From positions 1,607,501 to 1,671,500 of the forward strand of contig JAMJFZ010001797.1 of NCBI GenBank assembly GCA_026225945.1: a stretch of 64,000 nucleotides of DNA, read 5' to 3'. Below, piece by piece: positions 47,563 to 58,512 of this stretch. A program made the translations under genes and the position numbers. This stretch comes from Cricetomys ansorgei (Eukaryota; Chordata; Mammalia; Rodentia; Nesomyidae). Below the pieces are notes generated by a model that worked only from the letters and a program-made list of their open reading frames with translations, ran no database searches and was not told the DNA's origin. Positions within the stretch are counted from its first letter, which is position 1. The number at the start of each line of letters is the position of its first letter.

Positions 47563-48328
47563 TCTTAGAGCTTCACTTGAGTGTTCTTCTATAGCGAGAA
47601 ACTTACAAAATCGTGACGGACAGAACCTAAGCAGTTTGTAACTTACATCATGAGTAAAATCTATTGTATGTGGTGTACCCATTGGTTCAAGGTTATCTGC
47701 AAGGACAGAAAGGCCCATGGGAGATATAGGCTTTCACCTCTTTATCTTGCAGCTCCGGAGCCCTGACCTCTCCCAGGGTTTGGCATACCCTTGCTGCTCA
47801 CTATGAGGTTTCTCCGTGAGCTGACTAGCATATGAAGGGAGTAACTCAGTTCCCTTCAGTGGCCTCAGTGATCAGGTCTCTTCAATCCGTAACATATGTG
47901 CACTCCGGCTCTGAGCTGGGCCCGGCTTCCTCAGCTGAGTCACTCCTGGCACAGACACAGGGTAGCAGGATAAGTCCTGCAGCCCGCATCCTCGGACACG
48001 GGTCACAATACTGTACAGCCCTTGCTCCTGCCACCTCATCCAGAGCTCCAACAGGGACCGAGACACACAGGATCTCTCTCCCAAGCTGCACTATGGTGTG
48101 GACAGGCAGGCTGAATGCAGGCTGTGAAGGCTGTCACCCTGAGCTGTTTTCTGTCTCGTCTCTGACCCCAGACTTTTATGAGACCATCTCTCTGGTTGAA
48201 AAGGTTTAGACATCCATCCTAGAAACCTCATTAAACATGTGTTCATGGTATTGTCTGAAGTCTGGCACATCTGTACCTCTTTCCTCAGTAATCTACTGAC
48301 GTTCTATAAACCTATTTATTCTCCCCAG

Positions 48329-48394
48329 AGTATTGGACAAATAGAACAACTCTTCATGAAAATAGACTACGTGGCAGCGGGGAGAATCCAGTGG
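48329..48394 (+). CDS. Wdr95: Wdr95 exon: second EF-hand-like unit
   Basis: A 66-nt phase-0 exon has acceptor CTCCCCAG ending at 48328 and donor GTACGT at 48395. It encodes SIGQIEQLFMKIDYVAAGRI then QW. This is an entering helix (IEQLFMKI) and a loop beginning with Asp (DYVAAGRIQWDGF across the next junction). The central Gly and Ile of an EF-hand loop are kept, but most side-chain ligands are replaced by Val and Ala. It is a degenerate EF-hand, as is usual for structural EF-hands. Confidence 0.88.
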
Positions 48395-49631
48395 GTACGT
48401 TTCATTGTGTGAATCCAACCTAAAGTTGGTCAGGAACACACGTGACACATCATGCAGAGGCTGGCTTAGTCCCTTTGGCCACTCAGAGCTGAACCAAAGA
48501 GAAGTGCTTGCTCACAACTTTCAAATTCTCCTACGAAGGAGCTTAACTGGGAAGCTCAGTAGCTCAGGCAGGCTCCATATAGGGTCCCCTAAAACCAAGA
48601 GTTGGAGCCACATCCACCACTTTACCTAACTGACAAAGAGGAAACAGCAAGGGAGAAATCCCTAAGATGAACCACTGCTGGTGGCCGATGCTCTGAGCAC
48701 CCGCAGAGCACCCACAGAGCCAGGACTGTTCACAGACTAAGTCCTCCACGAATACCACCGCCACCATCAACATCACTCATTTCAGGGTGTGATTATGAAG
48801 AGGTAAGGTGTCTGCTTTAAGCATTCTTGGCCATTGTGCCCACCGATGCCTTTCCATTGTCTGGGATGAATTAAGTTTAAAAATGACAAATCGAGCAGCA
48901 AGCCATCTCTATTCAAACCTTTAGCCAGTTCGCCAACCAAATCTAAGAGCTCTCAGCTGTCATCTGGTTTAAAAAGGAGCATCCGCGATTCCAGGTCACA
49001 AAAAGAAAGCTTCTGGAAAAGTGGGGGTTTGGGAGAAATGGAGAGGAAAAAAAAATTCCTCAGGTCCAAAGCTACCTACCCCCATGTCTCAGGTTCGAGG
49101 ACCACCCTCCCTTTCTTAAGCCACATTTCTTTCTGTGGGCACGCTGCACGGACCCTAAGGGAGGCACATGAACTGTGAAGCCTGGTGGATGGGGGCATGG
49201 GTCCCTGGCCAGCTGTTTCTTAGGTATTTGTTCTTAAGTGAGTCGTTGGGCTTTTCCAAGCTGGAGCCTTTCCATGTCTAAAATGGGGGAGGGGGACGAC
49301 TATATTCCTAGTGAGAATTGAGGTGACGGCCCCTGTTGTGTGGGTCATTCATGGTACATGATTAAAAACAACCACCACCATTGCTGACATGCTCTCCTCC
49401 CCCTGCCAAAACTACCCTTAGCAGAAGAGAGGATACATAGGAAGGAAGGCGGACGGCTGGGCGACAGACCTCCAAGGCCCAGCTGAAGGCACACCAGTTA
49501 CCATTCCCCCAAACGGCAACATGTGCTAAGGATTCCATCACCGCCCAGGAAAAGGGTCTTATCCACTCCCTGGTGGGAAAAAGAATTTCTGAAAGCCAAA
49601 AAGGCTTAACTAGTTGTCCTTTGCTCCCCAG
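48395..49631. other. Wdr95 intron, no recognised feature
   Basis: This 1.2-kb intron is free of recognisable SINEs. It has no unusual composition. Confidence 0.5.
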
Positions 49632-49862
49632 GACGGCTTCTGCACATACCTGCAGCTAGAGTACTCGGAGCAAGCCAAGGCCCTGTCTAGGCAGACGGAG
49701 GCTTCCTTCCTGTTGCCTGCCCTACAGCAGAGGCTGACATACGGGAGGCCCGTGCTGCGCATTCTCTCTGTGCCTGATGACACCTTAATCACCATCCGAG
49801 AAGATGGAGCTATTTATTTCTGGTCCCTGCAGCTGAAGTTGAAAAGAAAAGAGCCGATTTTT
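49632..49862 (+). CDS. Wdr95: Wdr95 exon: end of EF-hand region and first WD40 blade
   Basis: The largest exon here is 231 nt, phase 0 on both sides, with acceptor GCTCCCCAG ending at 49631 and donor GTATGT at 49863. It begins DGFCTYLQLEYSEQ, the exiting helix of the second EF-hand-like unit, followed by a linker (KALSRQTEASFLLPALQQ). A first propeller blade follows: PVLRILSVPDDTLITI, then a turn REDGAIYFWSL. The YFW at the blade end occupies the usual Trp-Asp place. The tail LKLKRKEPIF is basic. No stop or frameshift is present. Confidence 0.92.
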
Positions 49863-50498
49863 GTATGTGATTTTCATTTGATAAGGATGCTGAGTGCTAC
49901 AGTTTGATTTTATTTGCTATTTTAAACCGCTCCTTAAGTGGCGTGATTACCTAAATTGTGCCCTTGAATATAATATATTCATGGCGGATTTTTCGAGTCT
50001 ATGGAATGCAAATAAAACACAGGCCCTACGTGGAGCGCAAGATAATGCTTCACGTTGCTTCTACTAACATCAGATGAAACGGTGAATTACAAATGCTTCT
50101 GTCATGAAATTTATCATATGTCTTAATGAATGACAAATGGAGCGGAATCCCCGCCCCCTCTGTGCTTATGCCCGCGAGGCAGTTCTGCTAAGGTTTCTCT
50201 TCTGAATCACTGATCAGAAACTCAGAAGCCAACATGCATTTGGGAAGTATAATTAGGAAAAAGAATGCCAGGCCCGTTTCTCCCTGCCCCCCTCTCATTC
50301 ATGGGATGAAATAGGCTCTGTGCTGGGTGCTAGAGACATTAAGCACAGTCTCCAACCCCAGGCGAAGAAGAACCAGAAGTTACAGCTAAACCTCTCAGGC
50401 TGCTGGACAGCCCCTCCTGGGGAGGGTGCTGAATTAGCTCTTCAAATGTAGCAAGTTTCTCCTTGAAGGAGAAAACCAATTAAAGGGAATCACAAGGG

Positions 50499-50748
50499 CT
50501 GAAGAGATGGCTCTGTGGTTAAGAACACTGGCTGCTCTCCCAGAAGACTTAAATTCAATTCCCAACGCCCAACTGGAGGCTCACAACCATCTGTAACTCC
50601 AGTTCCAAGGGATCTGATGCCCTCTTCTGGTCTCCTTAGAGCACCAGGCACACGTATGGTGCCCATACATGTGAGCACTGCATACACACATGCAGGCAGA
50701 CACTCAGGCACATAAGATAAAAGTAAAATTTTTTAACAAAAAAAAAGA
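50499..50748 (+). repeat. B2 SINE
   Basis: GGGCTGAAGAGATGGCTCTG starts the element, with AACTCCAGTTCCAAGGGATC in the body and an A-rich tail to 50748. It ends about 75 bases before a Wdr95 exon acceptor. Confidence 0.93.
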
Positions 50749-50822
50749 AAGAAATGTAAATGAAACAAATACAATTTTTAAAGGCGTATAAATTTGCTTA
50801 TTCTTGCTTTTTAATCCTGTAG

Positions 50823-50905
50823 GACAAGTCCACCAGTCGGAAGTCCCAATGGGTGACAGACATGGCCAGCATGCCACAGTATAACAAACTAATCATTGGG
50901 ACTGG
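50823..50905 (+). CDS. Wdr95: Wdr95 exon: WD40 blade
   Basis: An 83-nt exon has acceptor CCTGTAG ending at 50822 and donor GTAAGT at 50906. It enters in phase 0 and leaves two bases (GG), the first break from the run of phase-0 junctions. It encodes DKSTSRKSQWVTDMASMPQY and NKLIIGTG. The WVTDMASMPQYNKLIIGTG stretch has the strand-turn-strand pattern of a WD40 blade, where a DM..M pattern often replaces the canonical GH dipeptide in this family. The upstream intron holds a B2 element that ends about 75 bases before the acceptor. Confidence 0.92.
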
Positions 50906-51029
50906 GTAAGTATGGGACATTGCAACCAAAAATGAGCAGTCACCGTTTGATCACATGCATGTCCATGTCTGAGATCACATGAACACACACAGTTTCAGTG
51001 TGAGGCTAGGAAAGTTAGCATCTTTAAAA

Positions 51030-51251
51030 CAGTAGTCTCAACGTTCCGGACGCTGAGACCCTTTAACACAGCTCCTCACGCTGCGGTGACCCCCCACCAT
51101 GAGATTATTTTTGTTGCTACTTCATAACTGCAACTTAGTTACTGTCATGAATCGTAATGTAAATATCTGATAAGCAGATGGTCTTAGGCGGCCCTTGAGA
51201 AAGGGTCGTTTGACCCCCAAAGGGGTTGAGACCCCAAGTTGAGAACCGCTG
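51030..51251 (+). mobile_element. Full-length URR1 hAT transposon with target duplication
   Basis: Terminal inverted repeats CAGTAGTCTCAAC and GTTGAGAACCGCTG bound the element. Exact 8-base duplications CTTTAAAA lie at 51022-51029 and 51252-51259. It is non-autonomous and lies in a Wdr95 intron 125 bases downstream of an exon. Confidence 0.92.
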
Positions 51252-51730
51252 CTTTAAAATATCAGAGATCCTGTGTCTGTTCAGAGATATACTTTGCGTG
51301 GCTTTGTGCAGTGGTACTGTTATCTCAGAGGACGGCCTCTTGTAGGAAATACTCCTGCCACCGAGAAAGGGCCTCATGAGGGATGCATTCTCGTCTGAGT
51401 ACTTTGTAAGCACACTTTATTTGGATTAAACGGTATATTTGTTTTCTTAGCCTTCTAAATTGAGTCTGGACTGCGCTAGGCTAATTCAAAGGCTAAAGTA
51501 CAGCATGAGTGCACTCAGAGCTGCCACTCACGGCAGAGGCTGCAGAGCGACGTGAGGTCCCAGAGGCTCCAGCCCCACAGGAGCGTGAACTAAGGTTGCA
51601 GAGGGAGGGTGGAAGCTGAAAGCAGCCTAGCTCTGGGCGTTGGGGTGTGCCTACAGCTAAAGGGCAGGTTGAAGGGTTTCCATGACCCTGCCTACCATGT
51701 AAGCTCCTCACTGCTGGAAAGCCTCTCGGG

Positions 51731-51744
51731 CCACCAGGGGGCTC
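51731..51744 (+). promoter_or_regulatory. CTCF-type motif
   Basis: CCACCAGGGGGCTC agrees with the CTCF core except for a T at the penultimate R position. It lies in the Wdr95 intron between the exons at 50823 and 53298. Confidence 0.45.
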
Positions 51745-52004
51745 TAGGCCATAACCACTTTAAACACTTCCATAACCTAATGGTTAACCCAATCTTAGCC
51801 TATCCTAGTTATTAGATATGATCGTTTATTCTGTTTAACACTTTCTATGTTTATTAAGTCATCATCACAAAATATATTTATTAAAATACCAATAGTTAAT
51901 ATAATCAATATAATATGCTAACTACTAAATAACAGGCTTAAGTCTATAAATTCAGCTCAATTTGATTCTGAAATTTTTCATTACTTTAGTTTTTACATCA
52001 TTTA

Positions 52005-52018
52005 GAAAAGATTTATTA

Positions 52019-52060
<42 letters not shown>

Positions 52061-52218
52061 GGCATAAGCATGTGAGTGCAATACCCAGGAAGGCCAGAAG
52101 AGGGCATCACGTCCACTGGAACTGGCGTTATAGGCAGCTGTGAGCCATTCAATGTGGGTGCAGGAAACCAAGCTCAGGTCCAGTGGAAAAGCATCAAGCT
52201 GAGCCATCTTTCCAGCTC
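52005..52218 (-). repeat. B2 SINE with (TG)n tail
   Basis: The (TG)19 run (52020-52057) occupies the tail side, followed by GGCCAGAAGAGGGCATCACG and TGAGCCATCTTTCCAGCTC. Confidence 0.93.
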
Positions 52219-52219
52219 T

Positions 52220-53297
52220 ATTTACTTTTTAAAAAAGAAATCATAACATTTGTATACCTTTATTGGATACAGTACGCTACTTTGTTACACGGAGACCACA
52301 TGTAACGATCGTATTGCGGTAATATTTACTTTGATCAATCAATCAATCAATCAAATGTTACACATTTTTATGTGTTGGAAATTTCTAGTCATTGAGAAAA
52401 TGAAAGGTATTATCGTTTATTTTAAACAGTAGCTACCCTATTGTGCTATAGGCAGTAAGAATCACTTCTTGTGTTTTGGTGTTCTACTGCCCTTCCCTGT
52501 CCCTAGCAGCTGCTGCGCTCCTCAGTTCTTCAAGGTCGGTGTGTGTCAGCTCCACCAACAGGAACATGGGGCGTCTGTCTTTTCTTTCTGTGGCTTATTT
52601 CACTTGACACAGTGACCGCGCCTAGTTTGATTTTTGAAAAGGGTGCTTAATGGCCTTGCTTGCTGTGCGTGATGTCACCATTGTTCAGAGACTAAACACT
52701 CTGAGCTGGCTAGCGGTGGGGATGAGACAGAGCGCCCTTCACCAGGAGCCAGGGACTCACACTTGAACTGCACCGTCAGGAAGTCAGAGAAGACATTTAG
52801 CACAGGGACACATCAGACATTTAGCACTCAGGCCCAGGGCTGGGGACAGAGAGCCGCCTGAGCTACCAGTTGTTCTTGTCACCTTCACAACGTTGTTCCC
52901 TCAGCAGCCCCAAGAGAGACCAAACTCAGGAAAGTCGGGTCAAGGTAGAGAGGGAAGACCAGGTTAGCAGTTTAGTTAGTGAAGAGCCCTTCACTGCTTC
53001 TCCTCGGGCCTGATGTCCTGATATTCCCCACCCCACACCGAAGCCTGACTTTCTGAGCAGTTCCCCTTTGCACAAACCGCTTCTCACACCGAGATTGTTA
53101 GAGCCCTGTTTTACAGAGAAGGGAACTCAGTGGTGAGCTGAGGTCTGAGTTTCCTATAGCTAGGCTCCAGAGCCAGGGTAGCAGAAAACTGCACCAGTCA
53201 GTCCCTGACTTAGCACCTGGCTGAAGAGAAGTCCCCACTTCCCCAGAGACAGACTGGGACGCTGACGTCTGCCTGCGACTGTGCTTGCTTTGAACAG
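52220..53297. other. Wdr95 intron, no recognised feature
   Basis: A short (AATC)n run lies near 52335-52354. I see nothing else. Confidence 0.5.
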
Positions 53298-53390
53298 GAG
53301 CCGGGAGCTGCAGCTGTATGAGCTCTCGAACTTGGAGCCTTACTGTCAGATTGGTGGCCTGGAAGCTGTCCCCCTGAAACTGGACTACTG
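53298..53390 (+). CDS. Wdr95: Wdr95 exon: WD40 blade, last one in window
   Basis: A 93-nt exon has acceptor TGAACAG ending at 53297 and donor GTAAGG at 53391. It completes a glycine with the bases carried over, then encodes SRELQLYELSNLEPYCQIGG and LEAVPLKLDY, leaving TG for the next exon. The SRELQLYEL segment finishes the blade begun in the previous exon. The reading frame is intact. I found no convincing continuation exon in the remaining 10.6 kb; the next exon is probably beyond the window or too short to recognise. Confidence 0.92.
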
Positions 53391-53694
53391 GTAAGGAGAG
53401 CCACTCTAGGGGGGCTGGCGATGGGTGGCTCGGCAGACGCTAGGGACTGCTCCTTGGGTAGCTACTCAATCAGCACATGCTAGGGATCCAAACAGCCTGT
53501 TGCCACCATGTCACATAGCTCAGAGTTGCTTAACAGAGGGACTGTCCTTCAAGCAGGAGACGGCCACCAAAGAACCTGAAACTGGTTTCTGTGTCATGAA
53601 GTTATCAATAGTATTTTAGATGTGGCTAGATTACGTTTCGTCGAAATCGACTCTGATCGTAGCTTTTTCTACTTCTGACTCTGTCTGTCCAGCC

Positions 53695-54078
53695 ATACTG
53701 ACAGCTTTGGAGTGCTGTCTGATCAATTTCCTGTTGCGGTGATGGGAGGTCCAAGAATGGGCGCTTTATAAGGAGGAGAGGTTTCTTTAGACTTGAGGTT
53801 CTGGGGTAGGGAGTGTTACCGTGTGGTGCCAGCATCTGCTTTGCTTCGGGAGAGGGTTTCCCCCTTGGGTGTGGATGAGATAAAAGCCAAGGAGTAGCTT
53901 GTTCTGTAACAGTGTCTCCCTCACAGCAACTCAGCCAGTCTCATGGGAGAAAAGCCCTAACTCATTCACAAAGGCTTGGCCCACATGACCCCAACACCCA
54001 CTAGCCTCCATCCACAGCACTAATGCAGGGGGAGTAAGTCCCCGCGTGAGTTTTGGTGGGGAATATAAATATTCAAGC
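53695..54078 (-). repeat. Old interspersed repeat, antisense
   Basis: ATCAATTTCCTGTTGCGGTGA, TCATGGGAGAAAAGCCCTAA and AAATATTCAAGCTACAGCC resemble the same old class as 40920. It follows the last visible Wdr95 exon by 300 bases. Confidence 0.45.
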
Positions 54079-54177
54079 TACAGCCGATGGTACCCCAACC
54101 TCCTCTGACGCCCCTGCCTTCCAATTCTGAAGCATTTCCAAAGTAATGGACACAGTAACCTAGTGAACAGGGCTCTC

Positions 54178-54655
54178 CCAGTGCATGCCGGACAGGAACA
54201 GGGTCATCTCACACTGCTCCCAGTGCACGCTGGACAGGAACAGGGTCACCTCACACTGCTCCCCAGTGCACGCTGGACAGGAACAGGGTCACCTCACACT
54301 GCCCCCAGTGCATGCCGGACAGGAACAGGGTCACCTCACACTGCTCCTCAGTGCACGCCAGACAGGAACAGGGTCACCTCATACTGCTCCCCAGTGCATG
54401 TCAGACAGGAACAGGGTCACCTCACACTGCTCCCCAGTGCACACCAGACAGGAACAGGGTCACCTCACACTGCCCCTAATGCATGCCGGACAGGAATAGG
54501 GTCACCTCACACTGCTCCTCAGTGCACACCAGACAGGAACAGGGTCACCTCACACTGTTCCCAATGCATGCTGGACAGGTTCACCTCACACTGCTCCCCC
54601 AGTGCATGCTGGACAGGGACCAGGTCACCTCATGCTGATCCCAGCACCGTTCCTT
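54178..54655 (+). repeat. Minisatellite, 42/43-bp unit, 11 copies
   Basis: The landmark GACAGG recurs at 54191, 54233, 54276, 54318, 54361, 54404, 54447, 54489, 54532, 54574 and 54612. Spacing alternates between 42 and 43 bases (38 at the last step). The unit contains GGAACAGGGTCACCTCACAC. Copies differ by a few bases, including CATGC/CACGC/CACAC variants. Confidence 0.95.
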
Positions 54656-55181
54656 CCTCCAACCACCCCTCCCACAGTGTTTGCCGAGCACCCACTGTGG
54701 ACCCACGGGTTGAATATGGAGGCACACTCATAAATAAGACCTGACTCCCACAAGGCCATGCAGGCTCTCTGAGCAGGTGGCTCCCACTGAAATTCTGCTG
54801 TTCCCCGCAGCTTGCATGCTATCTCTGTGAAAACTCCCCCGTGGCACCTTTAGACTCAAAGCAGCCTGAGGGGCTTCCCTGACCCTTGGCTGTGCTGGGC
54901 CTGCACCCAGCCCCTGGCCTGGGGGTCCTGAGTGACTCACAGGTGACACCAGCACCCCGGGCCTTGCTGTCTTTGCCACCTACTCTCTGGCTCCTTCATA
55001 GCCACCATGCAAGGCGCCTTGGGCACACAGCTCCTGTCCAGAGGGCCCTCCTCCTCTGCTCACCAGAAACACCCATTCCTCTCCATCTGCAGGGTCCAGT
55101 GAGGCCGCCAGGGGCACTGCAAACACTCCCAGCATGGGTGCCTGGCTCCCAGCCTCCTTGGTGAATAGTTGGCATCAAAGG

Positions 55182-55218
<37 letters not shown>

Positions 55219-57849
55219 CATGTTCACCTAGTTCCTGAAATAACAAAGTGTGCTAACATCACTTTGAAGAAGTGCCATGTGGGAAAGGCAAGGCAATGGA
55301 GTTTATCCTGCTGGGATGGCCACCCTGTAGTTCTACTCCGGGTTCTTCCAGGGCTCTGGGGACGCTGGGTTAGGTGGTGATGGCACACAGAGGCTCTGGG
55401 CCACACCACAGCCCCTTTACATCTGGAGAGTTGACAGGTGATGTCTTTATCACCAACCGCAGGGCAGAGCGAAGCCTTGCTGTACACAGAGCCCCTGACA
55501 GGGCGCTCGGCAGCATGCACGCCCCACAGAGGAATGCTCGCCTCTTCCGACTCACGTGTGCTCTAAGGACGGAAACACAGCTAGACAGTCCTTCCCTCAG
55601 AGTTGTTTGGATGCTCCTGGTCCATTCTCTTCCCGAACTGAGCACGAGCCCCTGGCCTGCAGTGGTGTGCCTTTCAGTAGCCACAGCTCAGAAGCTTGTC
55701 TGGGATGAAGCCAGACCCAGGAACCAATGGGTCTGTCTGTTGAAGAGGTCATTACCCAAAGGTCCGGCATTCTGTGGGAAGGGAAGGTTGTCCCCAAGAG
55801 TCTCCAAGTCCCAGTGCTTCTCTGCTGCTCTGAAGGAGACCTTGCTTTTCTCTTTCTGTTGTCTAGTTTCTAGGCATACCCAACAGAAAACCAATTTGGC
55901 ATTGTATTTTATAACCTCACAGACTAAGCAGGAGTGTAGAAGGCTGCAGATTATGTTCTTGGACCCTGAGACACCCCCCACCCCTGCCCCCACCCGGCCC
56001 CCACCCCACCCCCACCTTACAGCTGGCTGGCTCATACTCGGTGGAAAAGCAAACCCTTGGACCCTACCCCTGTTTCGTCTCACCCCCTCTCACACCCAGG
56101 CCTAATCAGCGAGCACAACCCGAGAACCAACCTGGTATTTTTCATAATATCCGGGGAGAGTAGAGCTCTGGGAAGCACAATGGTAGCTACTTACAGGGGC
56201 TGGCTGCTTCGGGAGCATTAATCACGGTGTCTGAGTACTTTCCTGGAGCACATTGTAAACTAATTACCATGTTCAGGGCCCACTCTATCATTACCTATAA
56301 TGCATGATTTCAAATGCAATACGGCTTCTGTGTCGTGTTCAGCCCACTGTAGACACACTCTGAGGTGTACACCTCAGCCGAACGCACCTATATGCAAATG
56401 TGAAGCGGGAGGAGGCCAGGGAACTTTTCTTTTTCTAGGATGGAGCCAGGGTCCCCAAGTACACCAGGCAAGCGCTCGACCCCTCCACCCTCAACAGAAA
56501 TATTGCTAAAGAGTGACAAATGCCAGTCTCATATACTCTGCAGATGGCAGAAGACACTCTACGGCTACTTTTGACAAAATGAATAAATATTGCAGTACCA
56601 TGGAAACGGGTCAAAACCTCGAGTGGCCTGTTGAGGGCGCTAATGGCTCCTGCTATGAAAGCGGAAGAAAGCCTGGGGCCCCTGCCCCCATAGTCACTGC
56701 CTCTGTACCCTAGCCCGCCCTGAACAGGCGATTGGCAGATTGGCTATCTGCCCCTGCACCCCTTGATATATTCACCTACACCTTTGAAATAATGTGACTT
56801 TTTGACCATCCCTGAATGGAAGTCCCAGGGTAAATTCATTATCCGGCCCGGCTCTCAGCGCCCCGACCGGATCTCCAGGCCATTCGATCCAGACCCCTGT
56901 CCTTTCCCGTGTTCCTGCCTGCCACTCTCTGGAAGCAATCCCATTGTCTGGCAGGTGAGGAGACTGCATCAGGTGGAGTGGGAACGAGGGAACGAGAGAG
57001 AGTCCAGACCAGACAAAATATATTCAGTTTAGCAATTTTTATTATCCCAGCCTGGCCTCCTACTAACTTGTATGCTCACCCAGAGGAAAATGTTGACCTC
57101 TTCGAATGCTAAACAAGAGGCAAAAAATAAATAAATACTTTTAAATTAGGGATCATGATATCAACCTATACCTAGGATTTTCTGGAACAAAATAAAAAAA
57201 TACAATTTCAGAGCTTCTTGCTACAGCAGCATGTTAGATAGAGCAGAGGTTGGCCTCAGACCTGCCTTGAAGGGCTCCCAGTCTGTTCCGCATAAAAGTC
57301 TTGAACCCTGCTACCAAGCGATGGACTCTAAAGTATAGGTTTTTAAACACTCAGCTTTGCGTTCGTTTTCCCTCTTGAAGGGGAAGCACACACACCCCTT
57401 ACAAGTGGGAATAAACATCCAGAGAGGGGGCTCAGTCCTTCAGGTCCACACCTTGCAACTGGGGATCAAGGGCTTGGGGTGGAGGCCCTTACCCCTTTGG
57501 GTTGCTGGAGAGATGAGATTCCCAGAAAAACCTTCCTAAAGAAATGCCTTTGAGTTGGAGGTCAAGGAAGGGAAGTGGCAGGTTGTATTTATTTTATAGA
57601 ACACAAGGAATGGCGGGGCAGTGGGGTGACTTGGATTGGATCCTTTGGGGAAGACAATGGTTTGGACTGAAGGACCTAGTGGAAAGAGAAGCAGAGATGA
57701 GCCAACACAGTCAGGTTTGGTAATGAAGGGTACCTCTATACTGCTAGAAACTGTCCTGGGTCCTAACAGCATGTCTGTTTTAAATGCATATTGTAGTGGT
57801 ACACTGCTGTGGTGGCTCACCAAGGAAGAAACAGGAGGCGTATTCGTAT
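54656..57849. other. Wdr95 intron or flank, mostly unrecognised
   Basis: The A31 run and a C-rich stretch (55970-56020) are the only marked features. No continuation exon beginning with a base that completes TG to Trp/Cys was convincing. Confidence 0.4.
55186..55216. repeat. Poly-A run (A31)
   Basis: Thirty-one consecutive A lie without a recognisable SINE or L1 body on the left. It may be the tail of an unidentified retrocopy. Confidence 0.95.
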
Positions 57850-57985
57850 GTGGAAGCCCTGCCAGACCTCAGCAGAGGGAATTACTATCCTGGCTAGTGC
57901 CATACGGGACAGTGGAACCCCGAGCGTCTGAGCTCAGGTGGTTTTATTGATTCAGAATGCCTAAGGTGTTCTACTGATAGCACAT
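57850..57985 (-). mobile_element. LTR-like repeat, copy 3, truncated
   Basis: Reverse-complement landmarks of the 14277 family are present: CCTCAGCAGAGGGAATTACT, GGTTTTATTGATTCAGAATG and TACTGATAGCACATGCA. It covers about half of the element. Confidence 0.55.
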
Positions 57986-58079
57986 GCATCATTTGAGTAG
58001 GAGGAGATTGACAGTGAAGTATAAATGACAGGGATATGACTCACTTGTGCTGTGCAAGCATGAGAACCTGAGTCTAGGT

Positions 58080-58185
58080 CTCCAGCACCCACAAAAAAGC
58101 TGCCTGTGGTGGCCATGTGCCTGTAATCTCAGAGTTGGGAATGCAGAAACAGGAGGATCCCTGGAGTTCACTGGCCAACCAGCTC
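58080..58185 (+). repeat. B4/B1-type SINE fragment
   Basis: GTGCCTGTAATCTCAGAGTTG and CAGAAACAGGAGGATCCCTG form a sense B1-like body in diverged form. Confidence 0.65.
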
Positions 58186-58296
58186 ACTTGTGATCAGTGA
58201 GCTGCACGTTCAACAGGAGACTCAGTCTCAGAAAACCAAGTCAAGAGGAACTGAAAAAGACATCCTACATCTACCTCTGTTCCTCACATGCATGTG

Positions 58297-58512
58297 TAAA
58301 TACACATTCACACACATACACATGCACATATGCATACACACACACTACACATGCACACACAGACACATGCACAAACACCCACATATATTGCACACACACG
58401 TGCATATGCACACATATACACATATGCATATGCACACACATATACACACATACACATGCACAAACACACACATATACTGCACACACATGTATGCGCACGC
58501 ACACATACACCA
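58297..58512. repeat. Imperfect CA/TACA tract
   Basis: About 215 bases are mostly CA with TA, TG and GC steps. This is the complement of the TG tracts elsewhere. Its open frames are low-complexity artefacts. Confidence 0.95.

Noticed and set aside
54178..54655. CRISPR-like regular array
   Set aside because: There are no unique spacers between repeats: the whole unit repeats head to tail, in a mammalian intron. It is a minisatellite.
55186..55216. A31 as the tail of a processed pseudogene
   Set aside because: The sequence to its left has no recognisable retrocopied gene and no flanking duplication could be found by eye.
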